64,000 nucleotides of DNA, taken from positions 4,653,591 to 4,717,590 of the forward strand of contig RPFO01000156.1 of the NCBI GenBank assembly GCA_009746045.1. Reading direction: 5' to 3'. The DNA is from Mesostigma viride (lineage: Eukaryota; Streptophyta; Mesostigmatophyceae; Mesostigmatales; Mesostigmataceae). Positions within the stretch are counted from its first letter, which is position 1; each line of letters starts with the position of its first letter. The notes under the pieces were generated by a model. That model ran no database searches. It had not been told where the DNA came from and saw nothing but the letters and a program-made list of their open reading frames with translations. Shown one piece after another: positions 18,672-31,600 of this stretch. A program made the position numbers and the translations under genes.

Positions 18672-20698
18672 CTAATTTCCGGTGAAATGGGTGTTAGTTT
18701 ATTTCCATATAACAGTTAAGGTGACCCAGGTATGCCAAAAATAGCCTGAAATGCCTAGTTGTGCCTAAATTGGGGTGCCCGCATTAATAAGGCGCGCCCT
18801 GCGACCATGGTAGCCATTGTACTGAAGATATATCGTCATCCGGCATAAGTGTAAAGACCTGGTTCATGCCCATGAGTGCATGGAAGACTTCCAGTGGGCT
18901 GGGGGTGTCATTGTTAGGGCCCGGGTCCCATACTTTGTGTAGTTCCGTCGCCAGGAGCCAGTAACGACGCATTGCCAGGTTCCAAGAGGAGATAAACCGG
19001 CGAACCACGGCACCTCGCGTGTACGCGGCACGTAACGTGAATACGGTCTCGTTGCGAACTTGCCATATGGTGTAAAGCATCGTCGTGCGTAGCCATATCC
19101 ATGCCATCTGGTTGGCTGTGAGGCTCGCGTCCCGTAATCCCGTGATGCCGAAAATAACCGTAGATAGTGTGACGGTGGTGGGGGGAGCTGTAATAGCCAT
19201 CCACTTGGCCCATATACCCAGCAGCCATTGCCAAACCCCTGCGAGTTGGCACTCCAGAAATCTGCATGTGCTCAATTGTTTCATCTGGAAAGTTGCATAA
19301 GCACGCCGCCGCGTGGGAGTACCGATGGTGCAGTTGGGAGTTGACCCCGATGGCCCGATGCATAAGCAGGTGCTGGACGTCGGTGGCCCGTTTGTCAACC
19401 AATGGGTGATCAACTGCCAAGGTGATGTTCTTGATCCAGGTGTAGCCCGGCCACTCGGGGTGCCAGCGCAGGCGACCCGGGTGCATCCTGTGATTTTTAT
19501 GTAGAAGAAGCCGGTATCCCCAGTCTGCCGTGACTACTCGAAAAGGCACTTCGTCATTGGGGTGCCGCCAGATGTGAGGACCCACCCAAATTCTAGCGGG
19601 TCTAGAGCAAGCGTGTCCAGGCGCCCCTTGCCAACATGCAGCCATGTGGTGTCGCGTATCACTGTGGTGGGGTCCAGGGGTAACATGCACGCCTGTGACA
19701 GTGACCACGGGACCACTCGAATGCGGTGACATTGACATGCTGGAATGTATAGGCGTACGATCATGTAATCAATTTGCCTAGAAGTCCTTGACCGTCGGGT
19801 GTCTCATCTTGGAGCAATTGTATGGTAACGCCCGTCGACGCGACCGCAACGATGCAGCCCTTATGTATGGACGTATCGTGATCCAGGTAATAGCTCACCC
19901 ATAATCCCCGATTTGTAGGGGTTTGCGCGGGGTTGTCATCAGGGTATGCCATCCTGCGGGGATTGCTTGTAGAAGGTTGTCCCAGGCTGGTCGGCTGGGC
20001 ATGTTTGCGATCCACACGCGGATTTCCGTGTATGTCAGAAGGCGATATCGGTCACCGTCAGCCGCGTATAAATCGATGATTCGCGTAACCGGCGGGGTGG
20101 CCGTCAAAAAGCCCTCATATGGGTTGCGGTCGCTTAAAACACCAAACACATTATGCTCACTATCGCGCAGCAGATCATTGAAATATAATGGTTGGCGTGC
20201 CACCTCTTCCCGCGTGGTAGGGTCAGTAAGCCTTTGTACGAAGTGAGCGCACATGTAAGTATTGCTGCCCCCACTGCCATGATGTACCATTGGTGTGGGT
20301 ATAGGTTGTGGCGAAAGCTTCTTGTGCCATGCAACATACAACCAGGGTGTGCGTTTACGCCTATGAACTGACTGAAAGCGGTTAGGATCTGTTTGGTGTA
20401 CACTGACCATAAACGCCACTCCATATTATGTAAGCCCAAGCCTCCTTGAACCCATGGCATATAGGACATGTCCCGATCGATCCATCCCGGCACCGTGTGT
20501 GTAATGATACCCTGCTGTTTCCAAACAAATTGCTGCCGATTCGTTGGATGATCTTGGTGGTGTACTCGTTAGGTGGGTGACCTTGGCAGTAGTAAAGCAC
20601 TTTGGAGAATAACATTTGGTTGGTGAGGAGTACCCTGCCCCGTAGGCTGAGACGGGGAACCGCTGCCCATCTTGATGCCGTACTACTTAATATATCCG
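18672..20698 (-). mobile_element. L1-like LINE copy 2, with 13-bp target-site duplication
   Basis: Minus-strand LINE end: LSLRGRVLLTNQMLFSKVLY, WIDRDMSYMPWVQGGLGLHN, then RATDVQHLLMHRAIGVN and a zf-RVT-like CLCNFPDETIEH. Frames are broken. It is flanked by CCACCGATACTAA at 18659-18671 and 20699-20711, and the uninterrupted site is present at 21617-21629. This fixes both ends: a 5'-truncated copy of 2,027 bp. Its 3' end, at the left, carries the ATTTCCGGTGAAATGGGTGTT motif. Confidence 0.85.
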
Positions 20699-20766
20699 CC
20701 ACCGATACTAATATATCCGGCCGTCAGCCACTATAGATTCTCTGCTGCCCATGTGCGGCGTGGGAC

Positions 20767-21256
<490 letters not shown>

Positions 21257-21685
21257 TGGACGAAATGATATACGCACGTGAACTTAAAACTGCTATAATT
21301 ATGGAAAAAAAAAACACCCATTTCACCGGAAATAAACGCACGTGAAAACGCCGGCCACAATTGTCAGGTCGCCGTATCCACCTCAGATCATTCCCGCACC
21401 CACTTTTTCGCTCCAAAATCGGTTAGAAACGTTTTTTTTTGTTGGTTGCATTTGGACTGCGTTATCACAACAGCTCAACCACATCTACACCCACATCGCA
21501 AGCCGCCGCAACATCTGACTGGTGTTATTCTCGTTTCGATGTCCCCGTAGACGCTGAACGTCGGCACCGTGTATCCGATGCAATGCAACCGTCCATGTCC
21601 CAGTGCCCCGATAGTACCACCGATACTAAATATATCCGGCCCTCGGCCACTACAGATTCTCTGCTGCCCATGCGCGGCGTGGGAC

Positions 21686-21773
<88 letters not shown>

Positions 21774-22096
21774 CTGGACGAAATGATAAACGCACGTGAA
21801 CTGAACTGCTATAATTATGGGAAAAAAACACCCATTTCACCGGAAATAAACGCACGTGAAAACGCCGGCCACGATTGTCAGGTCGCCGTATCCACCTCAG
21901 ATCATTCCCGCACCCACTTTTTCGCTCCAAAATCGGTTATAATCGTTTTTTTTTTGTTGGTTGCATTTGGACTGCGTCGTTATCACAACAGCTCACCCAC
22001 AAGATACACCCACATCGCAAGCCGCTGCAACATCTGACTGATCAAGATCAGAGTCGAGACTACACGTAATTATGTGGGAATTATGTGCGGCGTGGG
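21257..22096 (+). repeat. tandemly duplicated flanks of the (CAA)n arrays, with (CAA)n array 2
   Basis: 21257-21520 and 21775-22037 are near-copies (start TGGACGAAATGATA, contain ACACCCATTTCACCGG, end GCAACATCTGACTG). 21521-21686 repeats 18549-18671 plus 20699-20767. (CAA)n array 2 is 21687-21774. Small indels of 3-4 bp separate the copies. Confidence 0.85.
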
Positions 22097-22809
<713 letters not shown>

Positions 22810-22849
22810 CGACGTAATTATACAATCATGAAAGGCACGGTCACTTCTC

Positions 22850-24445
22850 AGTTCTCGCCAACTCGTGAACTTTCATCTCCGAGAACATGCAACGCCCTGT
22901 CACTGAAGGGGCTGTAGAGAGATCCATACGTGAGGTGAAGACAGTGGTGCTAGCAGCAGAAACAGTGCCACTTGTGGCATCTGCCTTAGAGAGGGCAGCC
23001 TGGTGTAAGGGGATAGAAGAGCAGCTGAACCACAGGGTTAACTATTACTTTGATGGTGTGGCTGTCTCTCCCCTGGCCCTGCAGTATAGCTTACTACCTG
23101 AGAACGTGGTGCAGGCCAGTCTTAGGAAGGCAGACAGGCTGTTTGCCCAGCTGAGACGTAAGGACAAGAACTGGAATGTGCTGAGGCCTCAGGTGGGGCT
23201 GAAGGTCAGGATGTGGAAGGAACCATCTATTCCAGGCAAGCGGGGGAAGTGGCAGGATGGGGTTGTCACTCGTGTGGAAGAAGCTAACAGATCTTGCCTG
23301 ATGGCTTTGGAAAAGGATCCAAGGCACGTGTACAGGTTGTCCTGGGCTCATGTCAAGGAAAGAAGGCCACATGCAATCTGGCCTGCAGACGGGCCAGGCC
23401 CTCCCAGCTGGGTTGAGGAGCCAGACCAGAGCCAGGCAGCAGCAGCTAACAATCCTCTGGTGGTGGATGATGGTCTGTCCCTGCTGGAAGATGACGAGCA
23501 GGAAGAGGCTGCTGAAGCAACTGTCACAAGGCCAGAGGGGACGGGGCAGCCACCTAAGGCCCGGGGGCCTCTCATGGCGGACGTCATCCGAGCACTCATG
23601 CGCAGCAAACATGATCCCAAGGTATCCAAGCTCACGGGGTGGGGGTCGTGCTGGGCAGCTACAATGGAGGTAGATACCAACTCACAGGTGTCTGTCATCA
23701 GGGAAGAGGATGCTGTAGGCTTACAGATGTCCCATCCCAGTTGCCTTGCTGTGTCTGATTTCTCAGGAAAGGTGTCCATGAAGATCCTAGGGGAAGTGAG
23801 TGTGCCTATCTTAGGGGTGCCCACCACGTTCTGTGTGGTAGAGGGCTATCAGGGGCCTGCCATTCTGGGTCAGAACTTCTTGTGCATGCCAGGGGTTACT
23901 TTGAACTCTGATGAGTTGGCTCTAGAAGGCAGGGGCAGCCTCCCCCTTGAAAGATATCACTATTCCCAGGGTCTTGCAGTGGCGGTGAAGTCAGCAAGCT
24001 GAGGGTCCTCAAGGTCAGGAGCCCATAGCTGAGGACCTGTTGATCATCCCAACCACCTTTGATCCACGGCAGTTAGGGGTAAACAGGTACCAGATAGCTG
24101 CTCACAGTCCTATTCCCTGGCGCCAGCTAGTCGAGATGATGCAAAGCCCCAAGATGGCTAAGGCATGGACTCTTGGCTTTGTTGCTTCTGGGCATGAGTG
24201 GATAGTTTCCAACTGTGCAGAGCCTGTGGATGAGCTGCCAGAAGTTCACCAGCTGCTCAGATTGATGTTTGTCCTCAAGCTCAAGGAGGTAGATGGTCAG
24301 TCCAGGTGCCACACGTCAGACCAGTTGTAACCGAGTATCATGGCACTGGCCAGTTGTTAGATGAGGAGCTCTATACTCCAGGGATGCAGTGCATGACACG
24401 TGGAGGATTCTGCTGTGCATATTTCTGTCTTTTCTGGTGCCCTAT
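22850..24445 (+). pseudogene. Copia-like element A, left part: integrase end, protease-like, RT start
   Basis: The frame at 22887-24002 (371 residues) gives the integrase C-terminal half (VTEGAVERSIREVKTVVLAA, EEQLNHRVNYYFDGVAVSPL), then a retropepsin-like domain with MEVDTNSQVSVI (Asp263) and GPAILGQNFL. RT begins in a second frame (24040-24330, RYQIAAHSPIPWRQL) and a third (VPHVRPVVTEYHGTGQLLDE then ELYTPGM), so it is decayed. The 5' part (gag, integrase core) is missing. The RT is cut at 24441-24445 (CCTAT) by element B and resumes at 33651 in frame. Confidence 0.85.
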
Positions 24446-25042
24446 TGTTATATTGTGGGCTAGCTCGCAGTCACATAAAGTATTGGAATTTGTTTATGCT
24501 CGGAATTGGCTAAGTCCGGAGGTCAGCCGGCAGCGCCGCGCTGAGGTTTATTTGCTGGGCCGGCGGTCAGTGGGAATTTATGTGTACGGTCAGGCAACGG
24601 GTCGTAGGTTCTGGCTGTGGGCTATTTTGGGTTCTGGCCATTACCGTTCGTTCCGTGGGCAACGTACCTTGGTTCCGTACCGTTTGTCCAGGCAAGCAGT
24701 GGGGAGGATCTCGGTTGCGGTGCGTTATGTTGTGGAGTGTCGTTTGGGAATTATGTTGGTGTATTTCGGTTGGTTTGTACTTGGGTACGTTCTCAGGCCC
24801 ACGCCGTTGCTCAGCGTTGGGTGAAGCCACAGAGCTACTCGCAGTGATGACCTACAGCGGAGCATTGAGTCAAAGCTGTTTGGCGGCGTGAAAGGCCGAC
24901 ACGCAGGAGAAAGCTTTGAATCACGTTGCAGCAAATGCTGTCAATGGCCGACGTTGTCGACATGTCCGGGGCTGGGCGCTGAGCGAGTAATCTATTCTAA
25001 ATATTACGTCCGTTTTATTATTCGGAAATACAATACACTTAA

Positions 25043-27307
25043 CCCCTAAATGGTCTGGCTGCCGATTTTCCGCCTAAAACTGAGTTACAGCCGACGCGTC
25101 GGCCCCTTCTCGGGGGACCAAATGCCGCGAAAACTATTGAGAATTAGGAAACGTTTAGCTGAGAAGATCGAAAGTTTATAATTTTCCTCACAGCATGGTA
25201 CTAGGGTTTGCATACTTCTGACAAAGTTATAGAGGTGTTCTGGCCGGTCAAAGTACAAGGGGTCAGGGTACTTTTCACGTACAACGTGCATTCCGGAAAA
25301 CGACGACCTGGCCATGGCGGCTTGCGCCCACGCATGGCATTTACGTTTTCGTTCGAATTTTCTGACCAAACTCAGGAAATTGATTTTATACGTCCTAAAG
25401 ATGATACAGGCCAATTTTTGGTTCGCGGGAATGCCATTTGATAGGTGTCGGCAGCGTTCTTGCTGGAAAAAACTGCGATCAGGCCGGACGATAGAAACGT
25501 TGACAGCAATACCTTTCCGGCGTATTTTAAAGGATATATTGGTTTCTTTTTACTTTTTATGATACATGGTAGTCGTAAACGTGCAAGGGTGGCCAGAAAT
25601 CGCCGAATCCAGCGACCATGCTGCACAACTTTGGTGTTCCGAAATGCGCCATTTTGCGGCCACCGCCTGGGCCAAGGTAACGCCATCCATGCCTGGTAAA
25701 GCTTAATCATCGTTTTCCTATCGATGTTTGACGTTTATATATACGTTCTAGCTTGTGTAGCACATTCTTTTTGCATTATTCATGCTCTTTCTTGACCCTG
25801 GCCTGGCCCCTTTCTAAAACACCCTTCTTATAGATGCTTCCCTCAGTCAGTTGACCTGCCACAGGGTGATGGTGATAAGTTTTAGAGGCTGTATGGGTTT
25901 GAATACCTCCATATATGTTTGTTATACATTTCCCACACACATATTGCATGAGTGTGAGGCAGTTGGCTGGTCTCTGTGGCATCATCAAGCATGTAACCGG
26001 TGAGTAGAAGCTTCCCATTGTCAGCATGTGCCACCAGGTGTGCTGGCCATCACCTGGCAAGCTATAGCAGCTTAGGCCTAGTTTATCCTTGCTAGGGCAA
26101 GCTGAAATAGGCTTAAAATCACTAGTTTGTTGGTGGCTGCCTCCTAGAATGCATGCCTTGCGTAGGGTATCCGTACCACGTTACCTACGTGCATGGACAA
26201 GGTGGCACCTGCACATAGGTGCCATGTAAGGGCAGTGTGATGATGCAGTTATGTTTCCCCATCATTGTGGAAGGGAAATGTATTGTGTGGCATGGTTGGG
26301 GGCCATATTAGTAGGTATTAGTAGGTACTATGCCCACTCCTACCCCCTTGGTTGCTTTTTACCAACGGTACCCCTATGGGCTGTACTGGGTGTAACTGCT
26401 GGTATACCCACCCAAATGATGACCCCAATGGCTCAAACTGTTCAGCAACTAATTGTTTATCATCCCTGAAGTGGTAGGTGCCTAGCTCTAACAACATAAT
26501 TCAAAATGCACATTCTACCAAAAATGAAAACGCTCGTCTTGACCCCCCTGACTTTGACGGCAGTTATACATGGCCTACCCTGCATATATGTAAGGTGGCC
26601 TGACATCGTGGTGCTGGACTTTGAGGGGGGTGGCCGGCATCTGCTTATTGACGTTTCGGTGGCGCGGCCCTTGGCTCTTAGCCACGTGGCTGGGGCCTCC
26701 CTCACGGCAGGTTACACGGCGGACCGGGCGGAGCGGGCCAAGCTCCTGGCCTACGGCGACGTCGGGCACCATCGTGTGGTGCCCTTTGTCCTGGAGGAGT
26801 TTGGGGCCATGGGGCCCCTGACCTCCGCCTTCTTCAAGGAGTGTTGCCGGCTCCGGGAGGACCGGCTGGACCTGGAGGGCCAGCGGGCCCCATGGTCGGC
26901 GCGGACCTGGACGTCATATTGGCGTCAGCGCTTGTCGGTGGCGCTGACTCGGGCCATGGCTGACATCATGCTCCGCCGTACGCGGGCTGATTTTGCGGTG
27001 CAGCAGGGCTATTAGGTTCCTCCCGTTAGGCGTTTCCATTGGTCTTATCGTAGTATAGAGCTTTGACATGGCTCTGTATATAGGTTTATAGCTGGGCGTT
27101 TGCTTTGGTTTGAGTGATTTCACTCTGCTGTAAGTAATTATATTTTTAATATATGTAAGGTTGTGATATACCAACCCGAAGGGCAACTCATGGACATGCT
27201 TGGCCCCCAAGGACAGCCATTGGATATGGGTGGGTTGGATGGCATCTGGTTTGCAAAATTGTGAAGTTACAGCCGATGCATCGGCAGTATTTCTGCCCAT
27301 TTAGGGG
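25043..27307. mobile_element. piggyBac-like TTAA element, non-autonomous
   Basis: Flanked by TTAA at 25039-25042 and 27308-27311. The 3' LTR of the host retroelement keeps the empty site (ACACTTAAAGAATTT at 33627-33641), which proves a TTAA duplication. Terminal inverted repeats CCCCTAAATGG / CCATTTAGGGG are perfect over 11 bp, with a further shared CTGCCGAT. Perfect 14-bp palindromes lie near each end (25090-25103, 27272-27285), both preceded by GTTACA. TTAA duplication and ends starting with CCC are diagnostic of the piggyBac superfamily. No DDD transposase is visible, so it would need one supplied in trans. Confidence 0.88.
26506..27015 (+). pseudogene. LINE restriction-like endonuclease domain fragment inside the TTAA element
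   Basis: 170-residue frame with RWPDIVVLDFEGGGRHLLID, then SVARPLALSHVAGASLTAGY, ADRAERAKLLAYGDVG, VVPFVLEEFGAMGPLTSAFF and TSYWRQRLSVALTRAMADIM. The PD...D...ID spacing and the closing YWRQRLSVAL segment are those of the C-terminal region of LINE-type polyproteins of algae and fungi that use a PD-(D/E)XK-like endonuclease. Family assignment is from memory of the motif pattern. It could be a captured fragment or a nested insertion. GC-richer than its surroundings (25.1-26.5 kb). Confidence 0.6.
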
Positions 27308-27365
27308 TTAAAGAATTTTATTTTAACATGTACTAGGTTGGGGCCGTAATTTTACAGCATAAAAC

Positions 27366-28594
27366 ATGGCAGCGTCAGCTGGGAGAAAACGGAAAGCAAT
27401 TCATAGTGATCCGTCGACATGGGCCGCTGACCTACGAGCTGAAAAGGATCTGTTAGAACTATTTCGAAAGCGTGTAGGAACCCTTGCTAGCGACGCACCC
27501 ACGCTCGTAGTGCGTGACTATATAGAGAGAATAGAGGCTTTTCTGAAGGACCATGGTGAGAAGATCAGCAGTGTTTATTCGCTTTTCCGAGATGCCGGTT
27601 TGCTGAGCTGCGACAATTTCATTCTCGCATTTACTCTTCGAGCATGCAAGGATGAGAAGGTAAAACGGCGTCACATCCCAGGTAAGCTGCGTGAGGCGTT
27701 GTTGGAGTCGAAGGAGGGCACGACCTCTAGGCTATGCAGCATTTACACCTGGGTGCCACAACGGCCTTACTCACTCGATTTACTCAGCCTTCGCAATTTG
27801 CGGAATGAGTCTGTGCTCAATGGACTAGAGGTGTCTGAGACAGCGGTGATAGACCGTTACGTGAGGATGGCCAAGGACCTGAATTTCCAGACTGTGATGG
27901 GAGCCCTGCGTGCAGGCCAAGCCAAGGATGACCTTACCAAGGCAATAGAGATCATTACCGGCCTGGTAGAAGGGGAGGAGAGGGACATGATTGCACAGCT
28001 GAGAGCCCAGGGCAAGCTGACCGAGTCTGGGTTGATGGCCCCTGCCCCTCCCCCAGCCGCTCCCAATTCTGTGCCCCTCCCTGCACCCTCTGTGCCAAGC
28101 ACTGTTACCCTGCCAAGCCACAGGATGCAACGGGCAAGGTTGCCGGTGTCAACAACAGCAAGCCTGCTGGAGTAGGCAACGGTGGCAAGCAGCGTGGTGG
28201 AGGCCGTGCCCGTGGTGGCGGGCGCGGTGGCAGACGTGGGCTGTGGCAGGGCAGGCCATTGGTGCAGCAGCAGAGACAGCAGCAGCATTATGCCCCAGCA
28301 CAGCAGGCAATACAGCCGCATTATGCTTCACAGCCGCCGCAGCCGCAGCAGCAGTTTGCACAGCAGCAGCAACAGCGGCAGCCACAGAGGCAGGAGTCTG
28401 GTGCATGCTTCATATGCGGGAGAAAGGGTCACCTGGCACGCACATGCTACAATAGGCACGCTGACAGCATGCCAGCTCGCAGCAATAGCAATGCACAGGG
28501 CCCTGCCGTGTGTAACCGCTGCAAGCAGCCAGGACACTTTGCACGTGACACGCACCTGTGCCCGGCGGCCCAGAGTGGGGGCCGTAGGCAGTGA
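27366..28594 (+). pseudogene. gag of Copia-like element B (one frameshift)
   Basis: ATG 27366 opens MAASAGRKRKAIHSDPSTWA and an all-alpha capsid-like region to about residue 230, then a Pro/Ala linker. The frame ends at 28175, but RGGGRARGGGRGGRRG, a Gln-rich stretch and two CCHC zinc knuckles (CFICGRKGHLARTC; CNRCKQPGHFARDTHLC, the latter with His-x5-Cys spacing) continue in another frame to stop 28594. A single-base indel near 28115 explains this. Gag packages the element RNA, and the knuckles bind it. gag and pol are in the same frame after the shift, separated by the stop at 28592-28594. Confidence 0.85.
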
Positions 28595-28630
28595 CTAGGG
28601 TCCGGTGGTGAGGGTGAGGCAGCTGGTGAT

Positions 28631-31600
28631 GTGCCAAATATGCGAGCTAGTGCGGGGCAGCACGGCTCGACCCCCCAGGCTAGCTCACCCCGCCTGGGTG
28701 CTCGCGTGGCAGCGCTAGATGAGAGCGCTGGTGAGGAGGGGGACCATGCAGAGCAGGGGGCAGTTGCAGTAGGGGATGAAGCACTGTCTCAGGGAACGAG
28801 GGAGAAGGGGGTTGGAGGAGGTACTGCAGGTGTACACACTGCAGTTCTGGACGGGCCACCGGTACGAAGGTCCTCCCCACACCCGGGACCTCAGGCACAA
28901 CAGTCTCAATGTCCATTGGAGGCAGGTGGTACACTCAGTGTACTTAACATGGCAATGAGGTTACACACACGGTTGGGTCATGGCCACGCTGCAGAGCATT
29001 GGGCAGCATCACTGGGGTTTTCGGAGCTGGTGGCGACGTGCAGAGAGGTCTGGCAGAGGTGTAAGCATTGTCAGCGCAATGTGCCTAAGCCGCACAAGTT
29101 TCATGCACGTAGACCGGTGCTAGAGAGGGGCCCGGTGCAAGTGGATGTGCTCAAGTACGATGACAGGGAGTATGTGCTAGCGGTGGGGCGGTTCTCCAGG
29201 TTCAAGGCACTAGAGGTGTTGCCACGCAAGCACAAGGAAGAGCTGCTCACCAGCCTGCGCTTGGTAAAGGCCAAGTTTGCCGTGGTGTCAACTTTAGAGT
29301 GTGACCAGCAGTTCGAGTGTTGCATGAAGGAGCCGGGGTTTGAGCAGATTGTGGTGGCGGGTGCGGCAGATCACGAACATCAAGGGTTAGTGGAGAGACA
29401 TATCAGGACCTCCAAGTTTGTGATGAGTGCTATGGCCAGGATGCGCTCGCTGTCGTACCGCGATCAGGCTCTGTTGTGCAGGCAGATAGAGGAGCACATG
29501 AATCACAGGGTGATGGTCAGGGTACATGTGGATGGTGAGGAGGTAGCCGTCACGCCCCATGGGTTGGAGATGGGCCTGCTCCCGCTGGAGGCGGTAGAAG
29601 CATACCGTGATTGGCTGTGTGACCGGTACCTCAGGCTGGTGGACATGGACCTGCGCAGGGGTGATGTGTACGTGCCTAGCGAGGGAGCAAGGGTGTGGGC
29701 GTACCGGGAGGGAAGTGCTTTGGAACAGGGTTTGTGGGAGGGCCCTGTTGTGGTCAAGTCAGTGGACGGTGACCACATGTTGGCGAAGGTTGGGCGTGAG
29801 GACCGCCGCTTCGACCGACTACTGGCGTGGAAACACTTGCGGCCGTACTACGAGGGGCTAGGTGCGCCAGCAGACCTGCCCCATGAGGAAGGTGCGATGG
29901 GCTCCAGCGCGCAGGCTGGAGGTGAGGCGGGGGACCCAGGGACGGCCGCAAGGGGGGTGAGAGAGGAGACGGGGCCTGATCAGCCTGCGCCCTCTCTTCC
30001 GTCGGATGGTGGGTTGCCACTGTCCAATGGCGGTCCAGCCAGTGTGGGACCAGGCGGGCTGGGGGTTGCCCCTTCCGCTGATGGTCAGGAGGTGCAGCGC
30101 GCGACAATGTTTGCCCGTGTCATTGAGCGGCTGCAGGAAGCCCGGCGGGCAATCGCGGAACGCGAGCAGCCGGGGGGCACGTTACCACGGGCCGGCGGGG
30201 CGGGCAGGCCGTCGGCTGTAGGTGGGGCGCCTCAGGCCGGCGAGGGAGCCGTAGGAGGGCCACCACAGTCCAGCGAGGCCAATGCAGGGCCAGCCGCAGG
30301 TGGAGAGGCACAGGCCGGCGATGCTGGCGCATCGACCGCAGGTGCGGGGCTACAAGCCGATGGCGCTGATGGGTCGGCTAGCACCCGGCGCGAGTCACTG
30401 AGTGGCGGTGATGGCTCCGAGGGCGGCGGCGACGTCGCAATGGAGGCTGGTAATGAGGTAGCCTCGGTGTCTAAGCTAGTGGATTTTCAGCAGGACGGGC
30501 TGGCTGGGTGTCGGTTGGAGGTGGATACTAATGCGGTGGTGTGCTTGCTAGGTGAAGGGGTAGCTAGGCACTTCCCGCTACAACCGTCCAAGTGGAACTT
30601 TGTGGAGGACTTTTCTGGGGTGGTGCGCATGCCGGTAGTGGGCGAGGTGATGCTGACCATTCTTGGGCGTGACACTCCTTTCTGCGTGCTTGAGGGCTAT
30701 GATGGGCCGGCGATTCTGGGGCTGCCATTTCTTAATCACCCTGATGTTGTGATCCAGAGCTCTAGTTTGACCAGGGAGGGCCATGGGTCGATAGAGTTGG
30801 AATCGTACAAGGCAGTGCAACCTCTCAGTCTCGTCTCAAGCACCGTGGCTAGGCTAGCAGCACTGACAGGGACAGAGGGTGTGGCGTGGGGAAAGGATCT
30901 CCCGCCAGCGGTAGACCTGGTCATGCCTGCGTTGTTGCATCCATCCAGCATCGGTATTACCAAGCGGGACATCGCTGCACATTCTCCGATTGGCTATGAG
31001 AGGCTGGTACTAGAGATGTCGACGCAGAGTGGTTTCTCCAGCTGGTGGTGCGCGTTTCACAGGGCGCTGGAGGAGTGGCAGGGGTATGGTGTGTATGAAC
31101 CAATGGACAGTGTGCCCAAGGGGGCCAAGGTACTTCCTCTCAAGATGGTGTTGTCTCACAAGGTAAAGGCTGGGGTGGAGGTATGCTATGTGAGGCCGGT
31201 GTCGCAGGAGTTTTCGGGAACCAGTGAGCTGGCCAAGGAGGAGCTGTACACCCCAGGCCTGGCGTGGGATAGCTTCAGGATTATCACCATGCTGTATCTC
31301 GGTTTCCTGGATGAGGGCAGAGACTATGGGTGTGCGTCTATTGATGTCAAGCGTGCTTTCCCTAACTCTAGCGAGGAGGTGGCGCGTGAGGTGTGGGAAG
31401 GCACGTCACCCCTGGTGGTCCAGACACCCTCGTTTTGGATGGAGGAAGTGAGGGCAGAATTCATGGGCTTGTTGAAGGCCATAGAGGGACTGCAGAGTGC
31501 CTCGATTGTGTGGCGTATCACTTTGATGCGTGCTCTGTTTGAGCTGATGACATTCGAGGTATCCCCGTACGACCCTTCGTTGTTTGTGGCACAGACTCCC

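Larger units (their letters stand above)
24446..27328 (+). repeat. 5' LTR of element B, interrupted
   Basis: LTR proper is 24446-25042 plus 27312-27328 (614 bp). The piggyBac-like element and one TTAA lie between. It runs to 37 bp before the gag ATG. No obvious standard tRNA primer-binding site was recognised right after the LTR. Confidence 0.9.
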
